64,000 bases of DNA from Lytechinus variegatus (taxonomy: Eukaryota > Echinodermata > Echinoidea > Temnopleuroida > Toxopneustidae), in NCBI RefSeq assembly GCF_018143015.1, contig NC_054747.1, positions 32,765,733 to 32,829,732 on the forward strand. Reading direction: 5' to 3'. Under the pieces are notes generated by a model. That model searched no databases, had not been told where the DNA came from, and saw only the letters and a program-made list of their open reading frames with translations. This document shows, one piece after another, positions 35,033-48,500 of the stretch. A program made the translations under genes and the position numbers. Each line of letters starts with the position of its first letter. Position 1 is the stretch's first letter.

Positions 35033-36141
35033 GGTACACAGGACTCATCTGTGTTGGCACGCAAAAGTGCTAGGTTAGATATTCTAGGTCTATAGAAGTA
35101 AAATGGTGAATTAACATCGAGTATAGGGGACGTTTCATCTGCGTATACTTGCAATGTTAAAAGACTTTAAAAGATTCAATCTGTTGTATAAAATTAATGC
35201 AACATGTGACACAAGAGCTTAGCTATCTTTGCATGTAGGTTGTATGCATGCCATGCACAAGCCATGTTTATTTGACTTTCTCGCAAATGATGCAACAGCA
35301 CAGAATAGGCGATTCCATGCCAAGGTATCGTGGCTGGACCGAAAGCTATTTTGGCTGAGATTTTGCAGACAATCCATCCCTGCTGTGCTTGCCTTGCAAA
35401 CCCCCCTAAATATAGCCAAGGTGCCGCTGGTAGACTGGACATTTTCCAAGCTATAACAACACGCTTATCCAAGCTGGCTATTCTATGTGGGTATATTCAG
35501 CATACAAGGTTTTCAAATTAGATCTCACTATTTAGCAATGTTTGGTTTCTAATTAGATCTATATCTATGATGATATGGCTACCTGTTTATAGAACTTCTA
35601 TTTATATATTGTCCAGAAGGCAATTCCATAAAATATGTACGTCCGACCTGCTATATGTGGGACCTTCATGAAATTTTCTGTCTCTGATTTTCTTGTTCTT
35701 TTGACAGTCTGTAGCGTTCTCAAAGGACCATGACTTGATCAGTTTATAAAGTCAAGTAAGACTTCAGAAAAATGGGGGTAGGGCATACAAAAAGGGTGAT
35801 CATGTCATGGAAATGCCCAACAGCAACTCCTCAAGCTATCATCATCATCTGCTATGCATCTTCAAAGAAGATGAAATTAGACTTAGATGCACTATATGAG
35901 GTTTATATAGTATGAGGGAAGCACGTTATCTATACAAATCATTACACTAGGTGGATTGGTATTGCAATGTAAAATTCCACCACTGAATGGGAAATGGAAA
36001 TGTCCCATCAAATTTGTTACATACTTCAAATCATGTTTTACATGAAAATAAATGTCAACCTGAGAATGAATAATGATGAAAAAAAAGACCCATGGGAAAT
36101 CATGTTTTTTGAATGGGCAAACCTTCTGGGAATGAAATAGG
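35033..36141. other. Intergenic / possible 3-prime UTR of gkup
   Basis: No gene is supported. Overlapping open frames on both strands at 35194-35521 have no recognisable domain. On the minus strand this region follows the gkup stop codon and may include its 3-prime UTR, but no convincing polyadenylation site was picked. Confidence 0.4.
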
Positions 36142-36147
36142 TTGGCA

Positions 36148-36427
36148 CAGGGTTCCCACAGAAATTTAAAAACAAAATTCCATGACTTTTCCATGACTAA
36201 ATTGCTGCTTTTCATGACTTGCTTTCTGGCACGGTTTCCAAAATCAGACACAGCACTGTATGATAATTAAGTATGAGAGAACTTTGCGAGACACGGCAAA
36301 ATGGAAAGCTGCCATGAGTCATGAGGTGAATGCAATTCCATGACTTTTCCATCTTTTTTCACAAATTTTTCAAATTCCCTGACTTTTCCCTTACTTTCCA
36401 GGATTTTCCATGACTGTTGGAACCCTG
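36148..36427. mobile_element. 280-bp MITE with CAGGGTTCC ends
   Basis: The ends are CAGGGTTCCCACAG and CTGTTGGAACCCTG, flanked by TTGGCA at 36142-36147 and 36428-36433. The interior repeats CCATGACTTTTCCATGAC-like sequence. It lies about 110 bp beyond the gkup stop codon. CAGGG-type ends are common in hAT-like elements, so this is hAT-like by inference. Confidence 0.75.
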
Positions 36428-36534
36428 TTGGCAGTGATGCTTCATTGCAAGCATGACTAACTATTCAGGATCGTTGTTCCAAAGGGCAGGTCAGTCGCAT
36501 CAATGGATCTATCCTCCTGTTTAGTTAAGTAAGG

Positions 36535-39500
36535 TCATCTGCTGGTCGAACCATTGTTGTCTGCGATTGGTGGATTCGGGATGACATCACAGATCACAAA
36601 GCCTTCAGTTTGGAATGCAGACTTCAGCTCAGCCTACAAAGAGATAGATGAAAGCAAGTGAAAACTTGAAAGAGATTATTGACAGATGCATATCTAGGGT
36701 TAAAATATTGCAAAGTGCAAGGCCGCTTTTCTTCAAATCATGTTTCTTTATAACGGCACAAATAGGGTAGCGCGTCATTTGATGTCAGGGGAGCTTCCAA
36801 TCAACATCCCTTGATTTAGATTGGCCAATTTGTTTTAGAGGTGGTTTATTTGCTATTATAGCAAATCTTCAGGAAACTATAACCTGGTCGAAGACTATGG
36901 AACGAGAGTGGAGAACTAAAATCAACTCATGGTTATCAATCATGAGAATGACCCAGGCTAGTGTTTAATAAAGCTGTTAAAAGTTGCGAGGGACTTTAAA
37001 AATGACTGGCGATCCTTTCTTGTGGTAACTAAACTTATACAAACCAGATTTTCATTGGTGTTCATTTAGTTCCTAAAAAGAGATCGCCAGACTATGTAAA
37101 GTTGCTCATAAGTAATGAACAGCATTATGAAACACCAACAAGAGAAGTCAAAAAGTAGAGTATGTTCACTGCTGCCGTTTGTACCAAGTGAGGCATAATG
37201 GCAGAATTCACAAAGGTGGTTTATAAAACCATTGAACATTTGGTTTATGCATATTTCATGTATAAATTACATTTATTTACCATGTATATTAAAAACTGTC
37301 CAATGCTGATGCGCTTTGTCACCATGCACCGTGCCTGTTGCCATGGTTATCCACTCTATTTTATTCATGAGTCCACTGTATTCAATTAATGAGTCTACTC
37401 TTCAAACAGTGGACTCATGAATGAAATAGCGTACTTAAAATCCGCCTTTGTGAATTGAGCCAATGGTACTGCCTAAATAAAGCTTTGGTAGCAAACTTAC
37501 CAACTGATGAGGATCTAAACAAAGACCAATAACAGCTCCTCCACTACCAGAGAACTTAGCTGATGATCCATACTGAAACAAAGAAACATAAAGATGTTTT
37601 CATGTGAATTATTGCCTTTAAACATACTTTTCATATTATGCAGGGCAGTCATGTAAGAATTGTCCAAATACTACTGACACTCCCCACAGTTTTATATTTC
37701 AAAAGCTATGCTAAGATGGTTACAGAATTCCTGCGTGAAAGACACTGTCTCTGACTTTCATTTCATTTATTTCCACAAAATTAAAATATGTACAAAGCAG
37801 TATACAAATACAGTTTAAAATAGTGGTGGACCAAATGAAAGCTCATCAGGCTTGTTTGGATGGCCCAATATAACATTCATAAGTGCACATAGTACGTAAT
37901 ACATAATACATAAAACATAATACATACATATAGCATAAGACAGGACAGGAAAGAAGGAGGAAAGAAACAGAGAGGGAGAGGCTATGATTATTTGTCAAGA
38001 GAAAGGGTTGCTCAGTGTAAAGTAAGTGTCATTTGTAATTAAAGTTGAAAAGTTTACATGTCTTTGCTGTCTGAACTTTTGGCAAGGTGCCTCAATAAAA
38101 TTTACTTGATTACTTATATACTTGAAGGGGTGTGGTGGTTAAATGGATAAGTCTCTGGACTTTGAACCACAAGGTCCGGTGTTCAAATCCCAACACAGCA
38201 CTCGCGTCCTTTGGCAAGGCGTTTATCTATATTTGCCACTCTCCACCCATATGTAGTAAATGGGTACCCAGTACAAAGCAATTCCTTGAATACTCGAGTG
38301 CCTGATAAGTGCAGCCAAGCTAAAACCGGTGTAATACTAGTAGTATGCAGTGCTTAGAAAGATTTGTATTAAGCGCTACATAAATGTTGCTTATTATTAA
38401 AATTATCATCGCAACAAGTTCACCCACCTGTCTTGCTAGTTGAATCATTCTGAGATTCTCAGCTCCTACAACTGCATCGCCATAAATCGACCTTCGTAGA
38501 TCAAAGTTCTTATTCATTAGGTTTAGGAGTTCACTATGGTTGCCATCTTGAAGAGCAGATCTGTGAGGGAACAATGGATGAATGAAAAAAATAAAGGATA
38601 GAATATTTTAAAAGGGCTTTTGATCTGAATAGTATCTGCGTGATCCCCGAACGGATTCTCAAGTCCTTGGCCACTTTCCCCACAATGCAACATTCCAATC
38701 ATCTTATTTTATACAATAAAGGGATAATTATATAACTGTTTCATCAAAAGGAACTAGTATCAAGAATTATATTTAGCGCAGTAGTTGATAAAATGAGAGA
38801 ATGGGCGGTAGACAATTGTCCCTAATAGAAGGGGAGGATGCTTGTGCCTGAACAACTTTTGATCTTCATGTTTAAATAAATGAAGGAGCTCTTTCATATC
38901 ATGCATAAAAACTGACAGATTTTTTTCCTCTGGCAAATATAATATTTTTAAGGCCTGAAAATTCAACTCCCCATGAATGTGAAAGGCAGAGTGTGAATCA
39001 AGGTAAAAGACAGTAGTTGCAGCAAACAACAATTTTCATGAGAATGTCTTTTAAAGGTAAATGCCAGTTTTGGTAACGATATCAAAATGAGTGTACAGAA
39101 TCCAATGAAATGACCACCAAAGTGTCTGTTTGTATAAATAAAGAATATGTGCCAAAGGATTCTGGAAGAAATTGTCTAATTGCTGAGAAATTAGCAAATA
39201 AGCACAGGATTCGGGTCAAGCGTCGGGCACGACATTCAAAGCAATAATAATACACTGTCCCACGTGCGCTTATCTGTGTTGATGATCTTCAGTGTGAATA
39301 TTTTTCAGCGTAGATTTCAAGATTTCACAAAGTTCAGTTTATGTGACTGTACCAGATCTAGATCCTCGATGATATAATGACAATTAAGCCAAGTTTTACA
39401 GACTTTCTCATGAAATCAGTGTTTACTGCAACTACTGGCATTTCTCTTTAAAATAAATCAAGGTTAATCGTCAAATTATAATCATACATCTACATCTTGT

Positions 39501-42500
39501 ACATAAATGCAAACTTATCGTAGTAAAATCATGAAATCTTGGCTCAAAATCGATAATTCTGATGACCACTACCACAGAAAAGCATATTTGAGTCAGTGTA
39601 TTAAGATTGCTTCGAAAAATATGTGACATTTGATGGAGTTCCAAGTTTTTTTGCTCATTTCTCAGCAATTATGCATTTCCTTCCAGAGCTATTTGTCAAG
39701 TACTTTTTATTCAAATATACAAGCTCTTTGGTGGAAATTTCATTGGATTATTTTTGAACTCATTTTGAGATCATTCCCACAACTGGTGGGTGTTTCATAA
39801 AGCTGTTCGTAAGTTAAGAGCGACTCTAAGAACGACTGGTGATCCTTTCTTGCGGTAAATGATAGATTCATTGGGGATGGTTTAGCACATAATAAAGGAT
39901 CACCGGTTGTTCTTAAAGTCGCTCTTAACTTACAAACAGCTTTATGAAAGGGCTCCCAGGTATCTATCTTCAATCCTTACCTAGCTTGATCAGTAAGATC
40001 AGCAAAGGTTGTCATCGCCCCATGGACCTCCAGATCCCCGGCAGTCCATCTTTCTCTTACATTATTATGAATCTTTCCAGAATCACTAGGGTTCCTGATA
40101 TAGGCCAGCCACAGGCCAGGTAGTAGGTCCAGGTCTATGTATTCATACAACCCATGGCCTTGTTGCTCCATGATGGTCCGAGAGAAGTCCATGTAGACTG
40201 CTCCTTGATAGACCTGAATAACGCGGTCCTGAAAAATAAATAAGTGAAGCCAAGTATTAGGTCCTGGTCTAATATACCCCATGGAGCTGTTGCTCCATGA
40301 TGGTCCGAGAGAAGTCCATAAGACGCTAGGACCGTGTTATCCAGGTCTATTAACACAGTCCAAGAAAATAAATAAGCCAGGTATAAGGTCTAGGTCTATG
40401 TATTCATAGATCTCATGAGCTAGTTACTCCATGATTATCCAGGGAAAAGTCTAAAAGTTCTATCTGCACAAGAGAATATTGAAAAAGAAAAAAAAGTAAA
40501 ATTTTCAAATATAAATGCCAGTTGTGGTAACGATTTCAAAATGAGTTCGTACAGAAATTACCACCAGTGTCTGTTTGTGTAAAAAAAATATGTGCCAAAG
40601 GATTCTGGAAGAAATTGTGTAATTGCTGAGAAATTGGCAAATAAGCACGGGACTCGGTCAAGCGTCGGGCCGACATTCAAACAATAATAATACACTGTCC
40701 CACGTGCACTTATCCATGTTGGTGTTCTTCAGTGTGAACATTTTTCAGCGTAGATATCAAGATTTCACACAAAGTTCAGTTTATGTAATTCTACCAGATC
40801 TAGATCCTCGATGATATAATGACAATTAAGCTTGGTTTTACAGACTTTCTAGTGAAATCGGTGTTCACTGCAACTACTTTCATTCATCTTTACGTATGAC
40901 CCACTCATCAGGCTAATGCGCCAACACATGCATATTATTTAATGTGTTGACCCATTACATACCACGAACAAATGGAAATTTATGCTTGATCTTGGTTACA
41001 CTCAAGTATTTGTGAAACACCCTGTACCACTGATATCTCACCTGTAGACCAGCATTGATGAAGAGCTCATCAATCTCCACATCTAAGATGAACTGAGGCT
41101 GAAGGGGCTTAGGAAGATCCTGAATGGAGAAAAAAGGTCAATGAACTTTGTAATCAGTGCGTAGAGGTGTCATGGCCGAGTTGCTAATAATCAGGGGTGT
41201 GAGTGGTCACAAATAAAAAGATCTGAAAAAAGCTAGAGTGTTAAAAAAGGCTGAAATAGAAAGAGCTCCTATACTTTTTGTACAGAGGAAAGCCCCCAAA
41301 AAGCTGAAATTAAGCTGAAAATCAAAATGAAAAAAATCTGAAATCAGATAAAAATCTGAACTCTCACATCCTTGCTAATAATCTAATGATAATCTGCTTT
41401 TATATAGAGCTTAATACATCGGAATGACATGTCTCAGCGTTTTCCCGATGTATAACCCAAGTCATCAAATTCAATCAGTCATTCCTGCACACGATGTATG
41501 CACATCCCCCACTCCCGGGGGAGTATTCTAATCAGTCCCCATTAAGGGGCACACAGTACTGCACAAGCTACAATGGGTGGTGAGTAAAGTTGAAAATCAG
41601 AGGGGTATAAAAATATTACTTACTAAGTTGTTGAGATCAAAGAAATGCATCAAACATCTGAGTGTAGCTGCTACTATGGCGCTGCTACCAGCTAAGCCCT
41701 GCAAAACAGAGAGATCAAAATAAAGTGAGAAACAAAGAGAAAGCCAGAGATGAGAAAATGCAAACAGAAAGAGACGGAGACATAAAAAGATAAAGGTTGA
41801 AAAAAGAGTGAGAGGGAAGAGATAGAGAGAGATCAATAAAGGAAGAGAACAAGAAAGATGTTGACGGAGAAAGACAGAGACAGTGAAAGAAAGACGCAAA
41901 TAGAACCAAACTATTATCGATCAAAGAAACTTTTAATGGATAAAACTTGTATTGTTATCAAAATCATGAAAAACATGCAATGATGTGCTTGATGTGCTAG
42001 CATAAAAAAAACAGAGATAAAGAGACAAGAGAAGCAAATTTAGAAACAATATCCATAGCTCAAAAATACTCAATATAAAAACACTGAGTCATACAACCTG
42101 TTCATGACAACACATATGTATCATCACTGTTAAAATTATGACAACATGCAACAATGATCTTGTAGCAATGCCAGCCACAATTGACAGAAAAGATGTCTGA
42201 AAAAAATCACATGATTTAGATTAAAGATGCTTACTATGATACAAAAAAGTGTGTGACATTGAAGTATCTATCATTTGTATACAGCTAGAATTGTATGTAA
42301 AAAATAAAGAAAGCTTTAAAATGATATAACTTTGATATTGGAAGTAAAACTTTTAATGAAAGATTTGTCATTTTGCTCTTTTTGTCATTCATTTTAGTCA
42401 AATCAAATTTGTTGGGAATGACATAACCTACCTTTAAATTTCTAAAGAGGACCACTGGAGTTTTTCTAAATTTAACTTTCATCTCAAGAAGCTGAAGTAA

Positions 42501-45500
42501 TTGTATGTTACTTCAAAATTTCAATAGCTCTACTTACCACCTGACGGGGAATGTTCGTGTCATATTTCAACTTGAAATTCCGCTTCGGTAGGGCAATCCT
42601 AAATAAACGAGAAACAGATAGTTTTGTTTATGAATAAGGCCATGCTTCTGTTTACATCATATGTTCATGTAGCTCTTCCTCATGCTTTCACCGTTGAAAA
42701 ACTGGGGGGGGGGAAGGGTCCAGAGAGCCCCCCCCCCCCGATGTTTTGCAAGATATTTTCCAGAATAAAGGAAGAGAGCAAAGTTTTGCAGCTTTTTTCT
42801 TTGACATGCTGTGCAACTTTTGAGACCAAATTATCATTTTCATTTATAATTAGAATTTCATTTATAAATTTGTAGCATACGGTTATAGCATCATGATACT
42901 ACAAGACTCTTTTCTTTATATGACGTTGTGAATTTCAAGGAAAAAATAATATTACTTACCCTTGTTCAGAGCAGTATTGGTAGAACTTTTTACAAGTGGC
43001 TTGAAGGAGTCTCAGCCCTCCGAGGTAGCCTTCCTTACGACTGATTCCATGAAGGTCACCTAGACTTCCAAACTCAGTTGGGTCGTTGAGAGGATGGGGT
43101 ACCAGGATCTAAACCGACCGATCGGAAACGCGGGATGAAATTGAAGAATGAAAAATAACATGGTTTCCAAATTGAATATGACAACTGTCAACAAGCACCC
43201 CAAATGTTTATTTCGGCCTTACTATCATTGTAATCATCACCATCATCAGCATCATTACTTTCGTCATCATTATCATCATCATCATCATCAACCTATTAAC
43301 CCCTAGTGACATCACACTGTAATTATCACCAAACCATCATTGGCTGCAACATTATCATAATCATCAAAACCTTTTATTGCCAGCACTCTTTTCATATAAT
43401 TTCATATAATTACATCAATTGTCATCGTCAGGTTTCCTACTACCATCCCGATCATCAACATCACCGTCATCATTCTCATCATCATCATCAGTATCATCTT
43501 CATCGACATCAGTGTCATTATCACCACCATCATCATCATCATCTTCATCAACATAACTGCCATCATCATCATCAGCATCATCATCATCACCACCACCATC
43601 ACCATGTAAATACCATTACATTTATTGTGGTTATTGTGATGGTTATTTACATACCAGCTTAGGACTCTCTACGATGGTGACTTCAGCCCAGAAATTCTTG
43701 ATAGAAACAGAGATTGTCTTGCCATGGAAACCATCCGAGGGATTACCCATTAACCCTATCCTGTGGACAGAGAGATAGAAAAAACAAAACATAATCTGAA
43801 GACCCAAAATCACTTTGGCGAGAAAAGATTAATGTTTTACACACTTTCTATGGGAGACAAAACTGTGTACATTGGCAATTGATGAGCAACTTTTTGTGCC
43901 TGGCCAAAAAACATTAACAGCAAACTACAATTCAATTTTGGTCCTTGGACCTTTGTATCATGCATTTGTTTTTTGTACCAAAGGAATAAATAAACTTCAT
44001 TTTACTTCATTCACAGTCCACACTTTTCTGCACACATCCATTTTCATGAACTTAACCCTATCTAGGTCGGGGGCCTCGGAGGCCCCCCACAACGAATCGC
44101 GCGATATTTTCGCTGTGCGAAATTTTTTTACCGCGCCGCTCACTGACTTTTTACTTTCAAGTCTTGTGCAACTTTTGAGACCAATTTCGCGTCACCCGTT
44201 TACGTGGTTCCGAAATTATGTAAGTGCATGTCAGACCGAAAATTGCTCGATAACGTGATTTCGTGTACAAAGTCAATGCAAATTGTGTTTTCAACCAAAA
44301 TTCATAAATGTATGATTATTTTTAGTTTTGCTAGTCTAAATGTATTCATTTTATGCTTTTTATGATCACAAAAGAGTTCCCAACAAATTTCATTGAAAAA
44401 ACAATGGAAAACAAAAGGTAAAAAAAACAAAGAAATAAATAAGAAATTGGAAAAAATAATATAATACATGAGAAAATGATTTGATATCACAATTTTTTTC
44501 ATGTACACTTGCTAAGGAGACCACAGAGAGTTTCTATACCAAAAATTAGTACATTTGGAGATTTATTTAGGGAGTTAGAGGAAAAAGTATGATTTAGCAT
44601 ACTAATTACGCATAAATTAGCATAATCACTTAATAGCGATTCGCATGAAATAAATTACTATACAATCTTGTAGATTATGTCCTGGGCAACCCGCAAGCCA
44701 ATTTTTGGCGCGACCGCGCGGTCGACGGCCGAGATCTTAAAGGGGAAGTTCACCCTGAAGAAAACTTTGATGTAAAAATAGCAGAAAAAATATTTAAAAA
44801 TATTGGTGAAGGTTTGAGGAAAATCCGTCAAAGAGTAAAAAAGTTATTAGAGTTCAAAGTTTTGGATTTGTGACGTCATAAACGAGCAGCTGCCCCATGT
44901 GTTATGTAATATAAAATGCATGAATTTCAAATTTTGCATGGTTCCTGATGACTTAATTTTGTTTTCTATTCATGATCGGGTGTGAAATGATTTGTCTATT
45001 GATATACATAAGGTACAGTGAAAAAACATTTTTAATTTTCTGAGAAAATGAAATTTCATTGATTTTTTACTATTCGTTATGTAGGAATGCTGCTCGCATA
45101 TGTCACAAATCAAATTGAAATTCTAATAACTTTCTAATTATTTGATGAATTTTTCTCAAACGTTCGGCAATATTTTTTATTATTTTTTCTGCTATTTTTA
45201 CAATAAACTTTTTGTCAGGGTGAACTTCCCCTTTAAGGGGGGCCTGGGAGGCCCCCCCCCCCCTGGCCATAGGAACTCTCAAAATATCCAGGCCTAGATA
45301 GGGTCAATGCCTATGAAAAACATGATACTAGAATGATTTCGACCTGATCAACACATCACATTGAACCTTACCTTGCATAAGCTTTGGCAGTGTACGGTAC
45401 CATACATCTCTGCTGCGTCTCTTTATCTGAGAAGAAATGCAGCCATTTCTCATAATCACCTAGACCCTAGATAAAAAAATACAAATCACTGAGATTGGTA

Positions 45501-48500
45501 TTTAAAAGACTACAGGGTTCCCATATTTTCAAGAAAACAAAATTCCCAGATTTTTCCCTGATGAAGTTCAAAATTTCCTGATAATCATTTAAACCAATTT
45601 AAACCCGTTCCTAGTTTTGCATGTTCTCTAAGATGTGAATTACACAGATTTTCAGTATAAAAACAATAAAGTGAATTAATTATTGCCACCATAACCAGTA
45701 ATTCAATGCATGTTGGGGGGGGGGGGGTTGCAACTAATTACACATATTAATATATAGCTCATTCCTCCCAAGTTTTGTCTGATCAATGTTCTGGCACCAA
45801 TGAGCTCATTCAAGAGGATGTAAAAGTGAAAATTTTTCACTGAAATGAAAATCATCAAACTTGGAATCAATTTAAACGGACGAATAAATAAATAAATGAA
45901 ATTAGGAATTTCATTTATCTGAAAAACAAAAAAAGGATAAATGTAACTTACCACTTGGCCAATAAGCTGAAACCCTGTAGGGAGCTTCATGCCATAAACC
46001 TCATGACGAGTCTCATTTATAAGCCATTGCTATAGAAGTTAAAAAAATGACAAAAACAAAACTGTCACACAACAACTTGGTGGTTAACCCTATCTACCTA
46101 GGGTTAACCCTATCTAGGCCGGGGTATTTTGGGAGTTCCTATGGCCGGGGGGGGGGGGGCCTGGGAGGCCCCCCCCAAGATCTCGGCCGTCGACCGCGCG
46201 ATCACGCCGAAAATTGGCACGCAGGTTTTCTTGGACATAATCTACAAGATTGTATAGTAATTTATTTCATGCGAATCGCTATTAAGTGATTATGCTAATT
46301 TATGCATAATTAGTATGCGAAATCATACTTTTTCCTCTAACTTCCTAAAGAAAGCTCCAAATGTAATCATTTTTGGTATAGAAACTCTTTGTGGTGTCCT
46401 TAGCAAGAATACATGAATAAAATTGTGATATCAAATCATTTTCTTATGTATTATATTGTTTTTTACCTTTTGTTTTTCATTGTTTTTCAATGAAATTTGT
46501 TAGGGACTCTTCTGTGATCATAAAAATCATAACATGAACAAATTTAGACTAGCAAAACTAAAAATAATCATACATTTATGAAGTTTGGTTGAAAACACAA
46601 TTTGCATTGACTTTGTACACGAAATCACGTTTTTGAGCAATTTTTGGTCTGACATGCACTTACATAATGTTGCGTAATTTCGGAACCACGTACCCGGGTG
46701 ACGCAAAATTGGTCTCAAAAGTTGCGTAAGACTTGAAAGAAAAAACTCAGCAAGCAGCGCGGTCAAAAAATTTCGCACGGCAAAAATATCGTGCAATTCG
46801 TTGAGGGGGGGGGCCTCCGAGGCCCCCCCCGGCCTAGGTAGGGTTAAAAGATACATGTAAATAAATGTTCAAACTGGACAAACTTAAAAAATGTACTTGT
46901 TCATCTCTACTTAACCCTATCTAGGCCGGGGTATTTTGGGAGTTCATTTGAGATCTTGGCCGTCGGCCGCGCCGAAAATTGGCATGCAGGTTGTCTGCGA
47001 TATAATCTACAAAATTGTGAAGTAATTTTTTTCATGCCAATTGTTATTACGTAATTATGCTAATTTATGCGTAATTAGTATGCAATATCATACTTTTTCC
47101 TTTAACTCCATAAATAATGCTCCAAATGTTCTAATTTTTTGGTATAGTAACTCTTTGTCATGTTCTTAGCAAGTGTACATGTACATGAAAAAAATTGTGA
47201 TATCAGATCAATTTCTTATGTATTATATTGTTTTTTGCATTTTCTTGTGTATTTCTTTGTTTTTTGAACCTCTTGTTTTTCATTGTTTTTTCAATGAAAT
47301 TCGTTGGGGACTCTTCTAAGATCATAAACAGCATAAAATACATACATTTAGGCCAGCAAAACTAAAAACAATCATACATTTATGATTTTTGGTTGTAAAC
47401 ACTATTTACATTGACCTTGTACACAAAATTTTTTGGAGTAATTTTTGGTCTGACATGCACTTACATAACGTTTACGTAACTTCGGAACCGCGTGCCCAGG
47501 TGACGCAAAGTTGGTCTCAAAAGTTGCGCAAGACTTGAAAGTAAAAAGTCTACCAGCAGCGCAGTCAAAAAATTTTGCGCGGCTAAAATATCGTGCGACT
47601 CGTTGAGGGGGGCCTCCGAGGCCCCCCCTGGCCTAGCTGGTGTTAAGACAAAGAGACCACATTTACAGGTTTAGACTAATAACTTTTTTATGTAGAGTGC
47701 TAACAAATTTAATGCTTCTTTGCAAAGTTGTCTTGCTTGTATCAGTAAAATTTCTAGTGACTGCATTCATCGCTTTGTGGCATGCTTTTTGATATTTTAT
47801 CATCTTTTCATAAAAGTTTACCTTATGAATACAAGCAAGTTATCCACACTGGCAAATTGCACCAGAGAGCAGTGTTCCTCTCAGCGGGCAACGTACACTT
47901 TGCTTATTATGTGACGTCATCCTGTAACGATCGCATGCTAATTTATGAATGAAAATAAAGTTAAAGTAAGCATGCCCAGTGAAAGCCATCCAGTGCCCAC
48001 CACAGCATTCCCTCAAAACATGGCTGCAATTCTCTATCACCAGTCCTAAAATCAAAATAGATTTTCACTTTCCTATATTTCATTTGAATTATGGGAGGTA
48101 GTTTCAGATGATATGTTTTCGCATGAATATGCATGAAATTGCAGAATCTCAATAATTTTTTGTTGATACTTGAGCGATCCAATCCGAGCCAAGACCATTT
48201 CATGTGAAGAAAAAGTGGCTTCTACCGGACAAATTTGTTACTCATGACCCCTGACACACAATGGTCTTTGGGGTTTGATACTGACCATATATTTTCCAAA
48301 TGTCCTTTGTCTGACATCAGGGTTGGCTTGGAGGAATGTTGGGATGGAGGATAGTGTCTCCTTCTGAAAGCAATAGAAGACTACACTGGCTTGACGAGAC
48401 TGGGTCTCACTCTCGCTGGGCTTCTCAAGGAACTTGGTGATTCTAAAAGTGGAAGAGTAAGAAAATAATCATGGAAACTTCGTGGTCTGGTGCTTCTCTT

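Noticed and set aside
38131-38200. Possible functional tRNA gene on the plus strand
   Set aside because: A and B boxes are present, but the cloverleaf cannot be closed properly and the sequence continues into a SINE core and tail.
41200-41350. Possible small element between GTGTGAGTG and CTCTCACA
   Set aside because: The inverted match is only about 8 bp and no target duplication or second copy is seen.
43306-43662. Histidine-rich and methionine-rich open frames
   Set aside because: Translation of an (ATC)n microsatellite on the two strands.
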